Shown: positions 8,797 through 17,425 of the stretch, one piece after another
Numbering within the stretch: position 1 is the stretch's first letter
Layout: every line of letters begins with the position of its first letter
Source of the DNA: Marinilactibacillus piezotolerans
GTDB lineage: Bacteria > Bacillota > Bacilli > Lactobacillales > Carnobacteriaceae_A
Length of the DNA stretch: 64,000 nucleotides
Direction: 5' to 3'
NCBI RefSeq assembly: GCF_900169305.1
Contig: NZ_FWDP01000003.1
Location: 248,001-312,000 of the forward strand
The notes under the pieces: generated by a model
Databases searched by the model: none
What the model was told of the DNA's origin: nothing
The model's input: only the letters and a program-made list of their open reading frames with translations
Translations under genes and position numbers: made by a program

Positions 8797-8830
8797 AAAA
8801 AAAGAGCCCGGAATCAAGTCCGCGGCTCCT
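8797..8830 (-). terminator. terminator of mnmE-mnmG
   Basis: On the minus strand GAGCC(GC)GGA pairs with TCC(G)GGCTC around a short internal mismatch, followed by TTTTTTT. It is about 20 bp past the mnmG stop. Confidence 0.7.
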
Positions 8831-8850
8831 TAAATTTAATAATAGAATGT

Positions 8851-10737
8851 TTAAACTTTCGCCACACTGCCTTGCTCTACATAAACCATCAGAATAGAGA
8901 TATCAGACGGGTTGACACCGCTGATACGGCTGGCTTGGGCAATCGTTTCTGGTTGGATTTTGGTCAGTTTTTCAATGGCTTCCGTTGCGATACCATTGAT
9001 GGCTGAATAGTCGATCCCTTCAGGAATGCGTTTGTTTTCCATACGCTTCACTTTTTCAGCTTTACGGAAGGCTTTTTCAATATAACCTTCATATTTGATG
9101 AAGATTTCAACTTGCTCTGTCACTTCTTTTGAAAGCGGCAAGTCTGTTGGTGCAAATTGTACGATGTCCGCGTATTTCACATAAGGACGACGGATAAAGT
9201 CATAGACCAAGATGCCGTCTTTTAGTTGCGGTTCGCCTTTTTCTTCCAAGTATGCTTTTACATCGCTTGGTTTCAAACGAATCGTTTTCAGACGAGCCAA
9301 TTCTGTTTCGACTTGCTCTTTTTTCGTCAAGAATGCCTGGTATCTTTCTTCTGAAAGCAAACCAAGGTCGTAACCGATTTTGCTCAATCTGAAGTCTGCA
9401 TTGTCGTGACGTAAAAGCAGACGATATTCAGCACGGGAAGTCAGTAAACGATACGGTTCATTGGTTCCTTTGGTGACCAAGTCATCGATCATCACACCGA
9501 TATAGCCTTCGTTTCGTTTCATGACAAATGGTTCTTCGCCTTGTACAAGACGAGCTGCGTTGATTCCAGCGATCAGTCCTTGTCCGCCAGCTTCTTCATA
9601 CCCGGAAGTTCCGTTCATTTGACCGGCTGTAAAGAGTCCGCTGATCATTTTGGTTTCAAGAGAAGGACGCAGTTGATACGGTTTAACCACATCGTACTCA
9701 ATGGCATAACCCGTACGCATCATTTTGGCATTTTCCAGACCTTCTACAGAATGAAGGACAGCTAGTTGCACATCTTCCGGTAAGGAAGAAGACAATCCTT
9801 GTACATAGATCTCATCTGTCGTTTCGCCTTCAGGTTCCAGGAACAATTGGTGACGCGGTTTATCAGAGAAACGAACGACTTTATCTTCAATAGACGGGCA
9901 GTAACGTGCGCCGACACCTTCAACGATTCCTGTAAACATAGGTGCACGATGCAGGTTCTCACGGATAATATCGTGAGAAGTTGTACTTGTATACGTTAAC
10001 CAGCAAGAAGTCTGATCTGTCAGATAGTTTTCATCCGGTGTTTCAAAGCTGAAGTGATGCGGCTCTAAATCTCCCGGTTGTTCTTCTGTTACCGCATAGT
10101 TGATTGAATCTTTATGGATACGCGGAGGTGTTCCTGTCTTGAATCGATCAAGATCAAATCCAAGTTCCAATAGATTTTCAGATAATTTAACTGAAGGTTG
10201 AGTGTTATTCGGACCTGAAGAATACTTCAATTCTCCGATGACGATTTCTCCTCGAGAAGAAGTTCCAGCTGTTAAGACAACGGCTTTCGCACGGTAAACC
10301 GCTCCAGTGTTGGTGATCACCCCTTGGATGACATTGTCTTCCACAATCAGTTCATCCACGATACCTTGTTTCATATCCAGATTTTCGGTTCTTTCAATCG
10401 TACGTTTCATTTCATTTGAGTAAAGGTGCTTATCTGCTTGTGCACGCAAGGCACGGACAGCAGGACCTTTAGCGGTATTCAGCATCCGCATTTGAATGTA
10501 AGTTTTATCAATATTGCGGCCCATTTCTCCGCCCAGTGCATCGATTTCACGGACAACGATTCCTTTTGCGGGCCCGCCGATCGATGGATTACATGGCATG
10601 TGTGCGACCATATCCAAGTTGATGGTGACCAGCAGGGTTTTAGAACCCATTCTGGCTGCAGCAAGTGCCGCTTCTGATCCAGCGTGTCCAGCCCCTACAA
10701 CGATCACATCATAATATCCAGCTTCATAAGTTTGCAT
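8851..10737 (-). CDS. mnmG: tRNA uridine-5-carboxymethylaminomethyl modification enzyme MnmG (GidA)
   Basis: 628 residues, full length. It is the FAD-binding partner of MnmE that installs the cmnm5 group on wobble U34 of several tRNAs in the cytoplasm. The N-terminal dinucleotide fold is [19 protein letters not shown] (about 13-31). The family signatures [19 protein letters not shown] and [10 protein letters not shown] are intact, and the C-terminal helical domain ends the protein. The ATG at 10737 follows AAAGGAA. It lies 52 bp after mnmE with no terminator between, so the two form an operon. The usual neighbours rsmG and noc do not follow it. Confidence 0.97.
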   Translation of the reverse strand: MQTYEAGYYDVIVVGAGHAGSEAALAAARMGSKTLLVTINLDMVAHMPCNPSIGGPAKGIVVREIDALGGEMGRNIDKTYIQMRMLNTAKGPAVRALRAQADKHLYSNEMKRTIERTENLDMKQGIVDELIVEDNVIQGVITNTGAVYRAKAVVLTAGTSSRGEIVIGELKYSSGPNNTQPSVKLSENLLELGFDLDRFKTGTPPRIHKDSINYAVTEEQPGDLEPHHFSFETPDENYLTDQTSCWLTYTSTTSHDIIRENLHRAPMFTGIVEGVGARYCPSIEDKVVRFSDKPRHQLFLEPEGETTDEIYVQGLSSSLPEDVQLAVLHSVEGLENAKMMRTGYAIEYDVVKPYQLRPSLETKMISGLFTAGQMNGTSGYEEAGGQGLIAGINAARLVQGEEPFVMKRNEGYIGVMIDDLVTKGTNEPYRLLTSRAEYRLLLRHDNADFRLSKIGYDLGLLSEERYQAFLTKKEQVETELARLKTIRLKPSDVKAYLEEKGEPQLKDGILVYDFIRRPYVKYADIVQFAPTDLPLSKEVTEQVEIFIKYEGYIEKAFRKAEKVKRMENKRIPEGIDYSAINGIATEAIEKLTKIQPETIAQASRISGVNPSDISILMVYVEQGSVAKV

Positions 10738-10789
10738 CGAATGATTCCTTTCTAGTTTAAACTTTTCAAGATTTAACGGTTATTTTTGA

Positions 10790-12178
10790 TTATTTTCCTA
10801 AACAGAACTGGCTGAACAGCTGCGTGATCAGTTCGTCCTGCACGCTGTCTCCAGTAATTTCACCTAATAGATCCCAGGCTCTGGTCATATCGATCTGAAC
10901 CAAGTCTACTGGCATGTCCATTTCGATTCCTTCGATCACGTCATCAAAAGCATCAACGGTTTCGTTCAGCAGTGCAATATGACGAATGTTAGAAACATAG
11001 GTGGCATCTCGTTCCCCGGTTCTGCCGGAGAAGAATAAATCGGCAATTTTCGCTTCCAGATCGTTCAGTCCTTCTTGACTGATGATAGATGTCGGTACGA
11101 TACTATCCGGATCAACCAGTTGCTTCAGTTCTTCTAAGTCTAGTTGATTTTCCAAGTCCATTTTATTCAAAATAATAATCCGGTGGTGTTCATCCGTAGC
11201 TTTAATCAGTAATTTATCTTCTTCTGTCAAAGGCTCGCTCTGATTGAACACAAGCAAAATTAGGTCCGCTTCGGTCAATGCTTTGCGGCTGCGTTCGACA
11301 CCGATCCGCTCGACGATATCTTCCGTTTCGCGTATTCCGGCTGTATCGATCAATCTTAAAGGAACACCTTTTACACTGACATACTCTTCGACCACATCAC
11401 GGGTGGTTCCGGCAATTTCTGTTACGATGGCTTTTTCTTCTCGAATCAGCGTATTCAATAGGCTGGATTTCCCTACATTCGGACGGCCGATAATGGCAGT
11501 TGCCAATCCTTCACGCAGGATTTTTCCCTGGCTCGCTGTTTCCAGCAGTTCCAGCACTTGTTCTTTGACTTGTCTGGCTTTTTCTACTAGTAATTTTGAC
11601 GTCATTTCCTCAACATCATCATACTCAGGATAGTCGATATTGACTTCGACCTGCGCTAATGTGTTCAAGATTTCCTGACGAAGATTTCTGATCAGACGAG
11701 ACAAATTGCCATCCAGCTGTGTGACAGCCATATGCATCGCTTTATCCGTTTTGGCGCGAATGACATCCATGACAGCTTCTGCTTGAGATAAGTCGATTCG
11801 TCCATTCAAGAAAGCCCGTTTCGTGAATTCACCCGGCTCCGCTAAACGCGCTCCATTATGCAGAACGGTCTGCAGCACTTTGTTGACGGCCAGTACCCCG
11901 CCGTGCGTATTGATCTCGACAACATCTTCACGTGTGTACGTCTTAGGTGCTTTCATGATCGAAACCATTACCTCGTCAATCTGTTCTTCCGTTTTCGGAT
12001 TCACGATGTGTCCGTAATGAATCGTATGGGTTGGTTGATTTTTCAATGCTTTATTTCCTAATTGGTAAACGCGGTCCGCAATATCCAGTGCTTCGTCTCC
12101 GCTGATGCGCACGATGCCGATTCCGCCTTCTCCAGGAGGCGTCGAAATCGCTGCGATCGTATCAAATTCAATAGCCAT
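10790..12178 (-). CDS. mnmE: tRNA modification GTPase MnmE (TrmE)
   Basis: 462 residues. It has an N-terminal tetrahydrofolate-binding domain (about 1-120), a helical domain, and an inserted G domain with [12 protein letters not shown] (P-loop, about 230), DTAGIRET and NKMD. The C-terminal CLGK motif carries the catalytic Cys. It works as a complex with MnmG. The ATG at 12178 follows AGGAGGG. Its leader contains both a good promoter and a terminator-like hairpin (12207-12353), so expression may be attenuated. Confidence 0.97.
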   Translation of the reverse strand: MAIEFDTIAAISTPPGEGGIGIVRISGDEALDIADRVYQLGNKALKNQPTHTIHYGHIVNPKTEEQIDEVMVSIMKAPKTYTREDVVEINTHGGVLAVNKVLQTVLHNGARLAEPGEFTKRAFLNGRIDLSQAEAVMDVIRAKTDKAMHMAVTQLDGNLSRLIRNLRQEILNTLAQVEVNIDYPEYDDVEEMTSKLLVEKARQVKEQVLELLETASQGKILREGLATAIIGRPNVGKSSLLNTLIREEKAIVTEIAGTTRDVVEEYVSVKGVPLRLIDTAGIRETEDIVERIGVERSRKALTEADLILLVFNQSEPLTEEDKLLIKATDEHHRIIILNKMDLENQLDLEELKQLVDPDSIVPTSIISQEGLNDLEAKIADLFFSGRTGERDATYVSNIRHIALLNETVDAFDDVIEGIEMDMPVDLVQIDMTRAWDLLGEITGDSVQDELITQLFSQFCLGK

Positions 12179-12206
12179 GTTTTTAAGCCCTCCTATTTTT
12201 CTTCAC

Positions 12207-12271
12207 AAAAAAAGTGCCTGGTCCACCACAATGAATCATACCTAAATAGGCTTGCGGCGGAAAAGCACTTT
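12207..12271 (-). terminator. terminator-like hairpin in the mnmE leader
   Basis: On the minus strand AAAGTGC pairs with GCACTTT, with an inner CCGCC/GGTGG helix, followed by seven T. It could be the terminator of the upstream protease gene. However, the apparent mnmE promoter lies upstream of it, so transcripts from that promoter would have to pass it. Confidence 0.6.
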
Positions 12272-12324
12272 CACTACTTTACCCTTATTTAAATCAATGT
12301 ATTCTGTCTTGCTCAACATAGGTA

Positions 12325-12353
12325 ATCATATAAGGAACGGGTCTAAAAGTCAA
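12325..12353 (-). promoter_or_regulatory. promoter ahead of mnmE
   Basis: TTGACT (12353-12348) and TATGAT (12330-12325) on the minus strand with a 17-bp spacer, a very good sigma-A match. The predicted start is near 12318, giving a leader of about 140 nt. Confidence 0.65.
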
Positions 12354-12423
12354 CACTATTACTTATTTTTTAATAGTATTTTGTGAACAGTTTATTTCAC
12401 TACTAAAAAACACGTTTGCATCC

Positions 12424-13548
12424 TCAAAGTCCTTGTTTTAAGCTGCTTGCGGTAATCTTTTCTGCTTTATCTTTTTTGATTTTCTGGCTAAGCCCGTTCA
12501 ATAAGGTTGTATTTAACACTTTGTCCGCATAAGTCGGTGCTTTGTCCAAGGCTTCTCTGGCTTTTTGCAGCCATTCCTCAGCTTTTTCTATATCTCTTTC
12601 AACGTAGAAAGCAACCGCTGCTTGCAGTCGGTAAGATTCCAGCTGTTTCAGTTTCATGTATTCTTTGAATAATTTATCTCCCAAAATATCTTCCTGGATC
12701 GTTGTTTCCTGCAGTTCCAATGTCAGATGACAGAATAGGTATTCTCTCATTACTTCCATCTGATAAGGCTGAATCAGATCTACTCGTTGCTGCCAGAGTG
12801 GTTTAAGGATGTCTAGGGCATGTCCAAAATTACTCGCTTCCAGTTCATGGTTGATTTTGACCAACTGAATATAAGTATTATATTGTTCGGTATTCGGCTC
12901 ATTAGGATTTACAATCAACGCGTTCATATCAAGTGAATCATATGTTTTACCTAACGTAAAAGCTTCCGTCAAATGCAGCTGCTGGAAAAACTGCTGTTGC
13001 TTGATGGTGTCATTTTTCAGCTGCTTCAATTGCATGCCATCTGTTATAAAATACGGAAAAATATTGGTCAATCCTAATAAAATACCTATTGCTGCGAAAC
13101 TATACAAGTAAACGGAATGGGTTAAAAATACAGCTGCTAAGAGGCTGATTCCGCTTGCCGCAAAATTGGCAAGAACGCCTCCCCACAAATACAATTTATA
13201 AGGCGGAAGAGCACCATCCGTCATTTTTGGCGGAACCATCAGACACTGGCCGCCAGTTCCGGCAATGCTGAATTTAGCAAACCTGAACTTTTCCCCTTCC
13301 TTAACGAGCGCCCAGCTAAAAATTCTGATAAAAATCATGTGATAACCTGACAGTTTCCCTGCAATTAAGTGTCCTGCCTCATGAATTAGAATATGCAGAC
13401 ATCCAAACACGAGCAGGCTCATAAACAGCAGCCCCAGCTGAAATACTGTAAATTCAAAAATCAGCCCTCCTTCAAGGGATAAATAACCCAGCCAGAACCC
13501 TATTCCGGCACACACTGCTATGTAAAGGAAAGATAGTAGTTTTTTCAT
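12424..13548 (-). CDS. membrane-embedded metalloprotease-like protein (M50 family)
   Basis: About 374 residues from the ATG at 13548, which follows AAGAGGTG; an ATG 24 bp upstream has no site. The N-terminal half has several membrane helices with the zinc motif HEAGH at residues 56-60 and a second motif NIFPYFITDG near 178, as in site-2 protease-type M50 enzymes. The C-terminal 170 residues are soluble, helical and repeat-like. Substrate unknown. It may be a peptide maturation or export protease, but no peptide gene is adjacent. Confidence 0.7.
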   Translation of the reverse strand: MKKLLSFLYIAVCAGIGFWLGYLSLEGGLIFEFTVFQLGLLFMSLLVFGCLHILIHEAGHLIAGKLSGYHMIFIRIFSWALVKEGEKFRFAKFSIAGTGGQCLMVPPKMTDGALPPYKLYLWGGVLANFAASGISLLAAVFLTHSVYLYSFAAIGILLGLTNIFPYFITDGMQLKQLKNDTIKQQQFFQQLHLTEAFTLGKTYDSLDMNALIVNPNEPNTEQYNTYIQLVKINHELEASNFGHALDILKPLWQQRVDLIQPYQMEVMREYLFCHLTLELQETTIQEDILGDKLFKEYMKLKQLESYRLQAAVAFYVERDIEKAEEWLQKAREALDKAPTYADKVLNTTLLNGLSQKIKKDKAEKITASSLKQGL

Positions 13549-13701
13549 TGATACACCTCTTATCATCGTCAAATCATATTTTTTTTAATTCTGTTTCATT
13601 ATATAGAATCGTGAGCTAAGAGGCTATAGTATTCTATTGGGTACATAAAAAAGATTTCTATGGTAAAATTTGTTTGAGAACGAAACAAAGGATTGGATAA
13701 A

Positions 13702-14424
13702 GTGAGTAAATTTCATGAAATATTTATTGATATAGAAGCAGCGATTTTAAACCAAACGTATAAGTCAGGAGACTTGCTGCCAAGCGAAAATGAACTGACA
13801 AAACAGTATAATGTTTCACGCGAAACAATTCGCAAAGCATTGACGATGCTCTTAGAGAGTGGTTATATCCAAAAAAAACAAGGGAAAGGTTCTATTGTTT
13901 TAGATGTAAAACGGTTTGACTTTCCTATATCTGGATTAACCAGCTACAGAGAACTGCAGGATGCCCAGCACATTTCTAGTCAAACCATTCTGATAGAAAA
14001 TAAGGTGACAGAAATTCCTCAGCATATTGCCGAATTTTTAAAAGTTCCAGCATCCACAGAAGTGCATAAAGTTGTTCGAGCAAGGAAAGTTAATGATGAA
14101 GTGGTCATTTTAGATAAAGATTATCTGCTGACCTCTGTGATTGAGACTTTGCCAGATAAAGAAGCTGAGCATTCCTTGTATCATTACATTGAACAAAAGC
14201 TGGGGTTGACGATTGGATACGCGCGAAAAGAGTTCACTGTCGAACCTGTGACAGAAGAAGATAAGCGGCTGATGGATCTGCATGGCGATCATCATATCGT
14301 CGTTACCCGCAGCGACGTCCATTTAGAAGACACAAGATTATTTCAGTATACAGAATCTCGTCACCGCCTGGATAAATTCCGCTTTGTCGATTTTGCAAGA
14401 CGGCGTGGTCCACAGACTTATTGA
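13702..14424 (+). CDS. treR: trehalose operon repressor TreR (GntR/HutC family)
   Basis: About 240 residues from GTG at 13702, placed nine bases after AAAGGA; a TTG nine bases upstream is too close to that site. The N-terminal winged helix includes the recognition segment YNVSRETIRKAL. The C-terminal UTRA domain (about 75-240) binds the effector, in known TreR proteins trehalose-6-phosphate. TreC and TreP are encoded 3 to 6 kb away on the other strand, separated by the pcp operon. The specific trehalose assignment rests on overall resemblance and this context. Confidence 0.85.
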   Translation: MSKFHEIFIDIEAAILNQTYKSGDLLPSENELTKQYNVSRETIRKALTMLLESGYIQKKQGKGSIVLDVKRFDFPISGLTSYRELQDAQHISSQTILIENKVTEIPQHIAEFLKVPASTEVHKVVRARKVNDEVVILDKDYLLTSVIETLPDKEAEHSLYHYIEQKLGLTIGYARKEFTVEPVTEEDKRLMDLHGDHHIVVTRSDVHLEDTRLFQYTESRHRLDKFRFVDFARRRGPQTY

Positions 14425-14502
14425 AAGTGTGTTTCCATTAATTTCAAAATCCTGTTCGAGTATGTAACTCTCCAGCTTATTGGAGAATTTAAGTTTGTTG
14501 GC

Positions 14503-14741
14503 GACTAGTTCAGAGGATGAATGTTGTTTAACTGGTTGCTATACCGATTATGTGACGAGTTCACCGAGCATGTCCTATTTAACTAGTCGTTATCCTGATT
14601 TAGTAACCAGTTGAAAGACGGTGCTGCTATAAACTAGTTCCAATAGGGATATTGCAACCAGTTCTGGTCACTCTCTGCTTTGAAGTAGTCCTAATAACCT
14701 TATTGCAACCACTTCCGGCGACCGCTCCGCTTTAAAGTGAT
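14503..14741. repeat. degenerate 51-bp tandem repeat array (AACYAGTT motifs)
   Basis: This is the main content of the 467-bp gap between treR and pcp. Two short motifs recur with strict spacing. ACTAGTT/ACCAGTT-like words start at 14503, 14554, 14605, 14656 and 14707 (exactly 51 bp apart). A second word (AACTGGT, AACTAGT, AACTAGT, AAGTAGT, AAGTGAT) starts at 14530, 14581, 14632, 14683 and 14735. The text between them is diverged but keeps elements such as ATATTGCAACCA. No reading frame stays open across it and I do not know the family. Confidence 0.75.
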
Positions 14742-14815
14742 TCTAAATGACTGATTTCAAATTCGGTAGAATACAAAACTACTGCAAAGAACAAAATAAA
14801 AGAATAAGCCAGAAA

Positions 14816-14870
14816 AAAACGAGCAGATTTGTACTATTAATGTACATATCTGCTCGTTTTAATATATTGT
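14816..14870. terminator. bidirectional terminator of treR and pcp
   Basis: A perfect AAAACGAGCAGAT/ATCTGCTCGTTTT stem carries an inner GTAC/GTAC helix. T-rich tails lie on both sides (TTTTAATATATTGTTTTTTTT on plus, TTTTTTTCTGG on minus). Confidence 0.85.
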
Positions 14871-14891
14871 TTTTTTTGCCAGTATCGTCTT

Positions 14892-15539
14892 TTAGTGCGT
14901 TGTTCCACCGATCATTTTCAAGTCTTCTTTTCCATCAAACTCAACGATGGCTTCAAGAGCTTTCGTAATGCCTTTTGCAATATCTTCTAGATTCATTGCC
15001 GGTTTTCCTGGTTTATCCAGTACTTGTGAAGGGATAAATGGAACATGCATAAATCCGCCTTTTAAGTCTGGATATTTTTGATCGATCATATATTGTACTT
15101 GATACATAATGTGATTGCAGACAAAGGTTCCGGCTGAATTGGATACGGACGCTGGAACGCCGGCTTCTTTCATTGCTGTAACCATAGCTTTGACTGGCAG
15201 TTGTGTGAAGTATGCTGCCGCGCCATCCTCTTTAATGGCTACATCGATCGGCTGCGCTTGATCGTTGTCTGGGATGCGAGCATCATCTACATTGATGGCT
15301 ACACGTTCAGGCGTTAATTCGAATCTGCCGCCAGCTTGTCCAATATTCAGCACATAGTCCGGCTGAAATTCTTCAATCGCTTGTTCCGTTACTTCAGCGC
15401 TTTTGCCGAAAACAGTAGGGATCATCACTTTTTTGATTTCTGCACCATTGATGGTATCAGGAATTTTCTTCACAGCTTCCCATGCCGGGTTCAGGCTTTC
15501 TCCACCAAATGGATCGAATCCAGTTACTAGAATTTTCAT
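14892..15539 (-). CDS. pcp: pyrrolidone-carboxylate peptidase
   Basis: 215 residues. It is a cysteine peptidase (C15) that removes N-terminal pyroglutamate from peptides in the cytoplasm. The start [14 protein letters not shown] is diagnostic. The catalytic Glu lies in the [10 protein letters not shown] region, the Cys in [12 protein letters not shown] and the His in [10 protein letters not shown]. The ATG at 15539 is preferred over a TTG one codon upstream, given AAAGGTCGAG at the right distance. It is the last gene of the DUF969-DUF979-pcp operon, which suggests the membrane proteins handle a related substrate. Confidence 0.95.
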   Translation of the reverse strand: MKILVTGFDPFGGESLNPAWEAVKKIPDTINGAEIKKVMIPTVFGKSAEVTEQAIEEFQPDYVLNIGQAGGRFELTPERVAINVDDARIPDNDQAQPIDVAIKEDGAAAYFTQLPVKAMVTAMKEAGVPASVSNSAGTFVCNHIMYQVQYMIDQKYPDLKGGFMHVPFIPSQVLDKPGKPAMNLEDIAKGITKALEAIVEFDGKEDLKMIGGTTH

Positions 15540-15604
15540 CAATTATCTCGACCTTTCTATCTCTATTTTACCACAAACAGCTTTTAAAAAAATAAACGAA
15601 CTAA

Positions 15605-16528
15605 CTAAAATGCCCAGAAATACATTAAAACGATATGGAAAACGATCATAATCAAAGCCATCGGAATTTGTTCTTTGATGACCCCGTTATCGTCTTTCAT
15701 TTCAAGTAAGGCAACCGGCAGCGCATTGAAGTTTGCGGCCATCGGTGTCATCAAAGTACCGCAGAAGCCAACAGTCATTGCTAACGCTCCGGCTACTGCT
15801 GGATCTCCACCTTGAGAGATGACAAAAGGGATACCAATACCAGCTGTAATGACTGTGAACGCCGCAAAAGCATTTCCCATGATCATAGTAAAAACAACCA
15901 TTCCGAGTGAATAAGCAATCACACCAATCAGCGGATTTCCTGCTGGAATAACGGCTGAAATCGCATTTGCAATAACGTCACCAACGCCTGCTTCTGTAAA
16001 AATGACACCCAGTGCTGCCAAGAGTTGCGGCAAGAATCCGACGACGCCAACTTGACGCACCATACGGTCTCCATCCTCCAATGCTTCTTTAGGTGAAGCT
16101 TTTGCCACCAGCATAGCGATCAATAAAGAAGCTACAGCACCAATTCCGATTCCGGCCTGTCCGCCTAATGGTGTAAACTGTGCGACACCAACGGCTACAA
16201 CAGCTAATGTAATGACAGGTAAGAATACCAGATTGCCTAATTTTTCACTGGAAGCCTGTGCTTCCGATTCTTTAACTTCTTTCACATGTCCGATCTTCAC
16301 TTGTTTCGTAATGGTCAATACTCCGACGACAAGTAGTAAAGCACCACTGATGTTAGAAGGAATAAAGTTTCCAGCTGCGAAAATAAAGCCCATAATCAGC
16401 CAGAACAAAGATGTCCCTAATCGTGCAGGATGGGCCTTGTCCGTTGCTACATTAAACGCTACATAGGCAAGCAATACACCAACCAAGATAAAAAAGAATT
16501 CCAATAAATTATCGATAAATGCTTCCAT
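15605..16528 (-). CDS. DUF979 family membrane protein
   Basis: 307 residues with about nine to ten hydrophobic helices, matching DUF979. It starts two bases after the DUF969 stop and is followed 65 bp later by pcp. The three genes occur together in many Firmicutes and proteobacteria, from which a transporter role linked to pyroglutamate or pyroglutamyl peptides has been inferred; function is not proven. The glycine-rich loops near AGALAMTVGFCGTLMTPMAA resemble ion-coupled carboxylate transporters. Confidence 0.8.
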   Translation of the reverse strand: MEAFIDNLLEFFFILVGVLLAYVAFNVATDKAHPARLGTSLFWLIMGFIFAAGNFIPSNISGALLLVVGVLTITKQVKIGHVKEVKESEAQASSEKLGNLVFLPVITLAVVAVGVAQFTPLGGQAGIGIGAVASLLIAMLVAKASPKEALEDGDRMVRQVGVVGFLPQLLAALGVIFTEAGVGDVIANAISAVIPAGNPLIGVIAYSLGMVVFTMIMGNAFAAFTVITAGIGIPFVISQGGDPAVAGALAMTVGFCGTLMTPMAANFNALPVALLEMKDDNGVIKEQIPMALIMIVFHIVLMYFWAF

Positions 16529-16530
16529 TC

Positions 16531-17229
16531 TTATTTACCTTCTTTCTGTTGTTGATTCACTCTACCGTATTTTCGATTCATTTTACGGTCAAATAAAATA
16601 TTCGAAATGACGACGACGACTAACGCAAACAATGCAACCGGCACGGTAGCCAGTACAATATCCACTGCTGAAATTGTATAACCCAAGCTTTCCAGCGTTC
16701 CTGTAATCAATAGAACCCCTGAAGCAGCAATAAACGTATTTTGTGCGAAAAAGTTTCCGAAGTTTTCTGTAGCAGCAGAACGCGCTTTGATTTTCTCTGC
16801 ATCTGCTTCGCTGATTTCTCCATATTTCGTTGTAGCAGCGGCTTGCGACATCGGTTCAATCAACGGACGAACAAATTGCGTCTGCCCCTGCATCCGGATG
16901 GAAAATGTTCCCGCTAACTCTCTGAAGACCATATAAATAGAGAATAAACGACCCGCGGTGATGCCATTGATTTTTTCCAGAAGATTAACGGCCTGCTGAC
17001 GCAACCCTGCTCTCTCTGCAATCCCAATCATTGGCAGTGTAAGTAAAAACAGCGTAACTAAGCGATTATTAACAAAAGCTTCGCCCATTAAAGATAAAAA
17101 TTCAAAAAACGGTATACCAGAAACTAATGCTGTAACTAAAGCAGCAATCAAGACCACTGCAATCGTATCGAATTTAAAAATAAAGCCGACAACGATGATT
17201 AAAATACCTATTAAACGTAAAAAATCCAC
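16531..17229 (-). CDS. DUF969 family membrane protein
   Basis: 232 residues with about five to six membrane helices, matching DUF969. The start is GTG at 17229 after AGAAGGATAG. A charged loop SEADAEKIKARSAATENFGN lies near residue 145. It is the first gene of the operon with DUF979 and pcp; together the two membrane proteins could be the two halves of one permease, which is an inference. Confidence 0.8.
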   Translation of the reverse strand: MDFLRLIGILIIVVGFIFKFDTIAVVLIAALVTALVSGIPFFEFLSLMGEAFVNNRLVTLFLLTLPMIGIAERAGLRQQAVNLLEKINGITAGRLFSIYMVFRELAGTFSIRMQGQTQFVRPLIEPMSQAAATTKYGEISEADAEKIKARSAATENFGNFFAQNTFIAASGVLLITGTLESLGYTISAVDIVLATVPVALFALVVVVISNILFDRKMNRKYGRVNQQQKEGK

Positions 17230-17364
17230 TTTCTATCCTTCTTTCTCTAATCATTAAAATTTTCAATCTGTTTTCAATGATAGCACTCAACTATATGTGA
17301 GTCAAAACGTAAAAAAACTAATAATATTTTCCTGTTTTTCTAATCGTTAAGATTGTTTGCATAC

Positions 17365-17410
17365 AAAAAAAGGATCTATTGACAGAATAGAACTCTTCTG
17401 TCAACAGACC
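17365..17410 (-). terminator. terminator of treC
   Basis: On the minus strand GGTCTGTTGACAGA pairs with TCTGTCAATAGATCC through G-U pairs, followed by TTTTTTT. It lies 16 bp after the treC stop. Confidence 0.8.
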
Positions 17411-17425
17411 CTGAAAACTTGTACT

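Noticed and set aside
12212-12235. T-box-like GGUGGACC in the mnmE leader
   Set aside because: The T-box core needs GGUGGNACCGCG; one base and the CGCG part are missing, no specifier stem is visible, and mnmE is not a typical T-box target.
13812-13827. parS-like TGTTTCACGCGAAACA inside treR
   Set aside because: It has one mismatch and encodes the conserved V-S-R-E-T of the GntR recognition helix, whose codons naturally spell a parS-like word. Coding constraint explains it better than ParB binding.
14503-14741. CRISPR array
   Set aside because: The repeats are short, degenerate and 51 bp apart without conserved full-length repeat units or cas genes.
14747-14968. 73-residue open frame on the plus strand near the treR terminator
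   Set aside because: It lacks a ribosome site, runs through the bidirectional terminator and overlaps the end of pcp; it is a chance frame.
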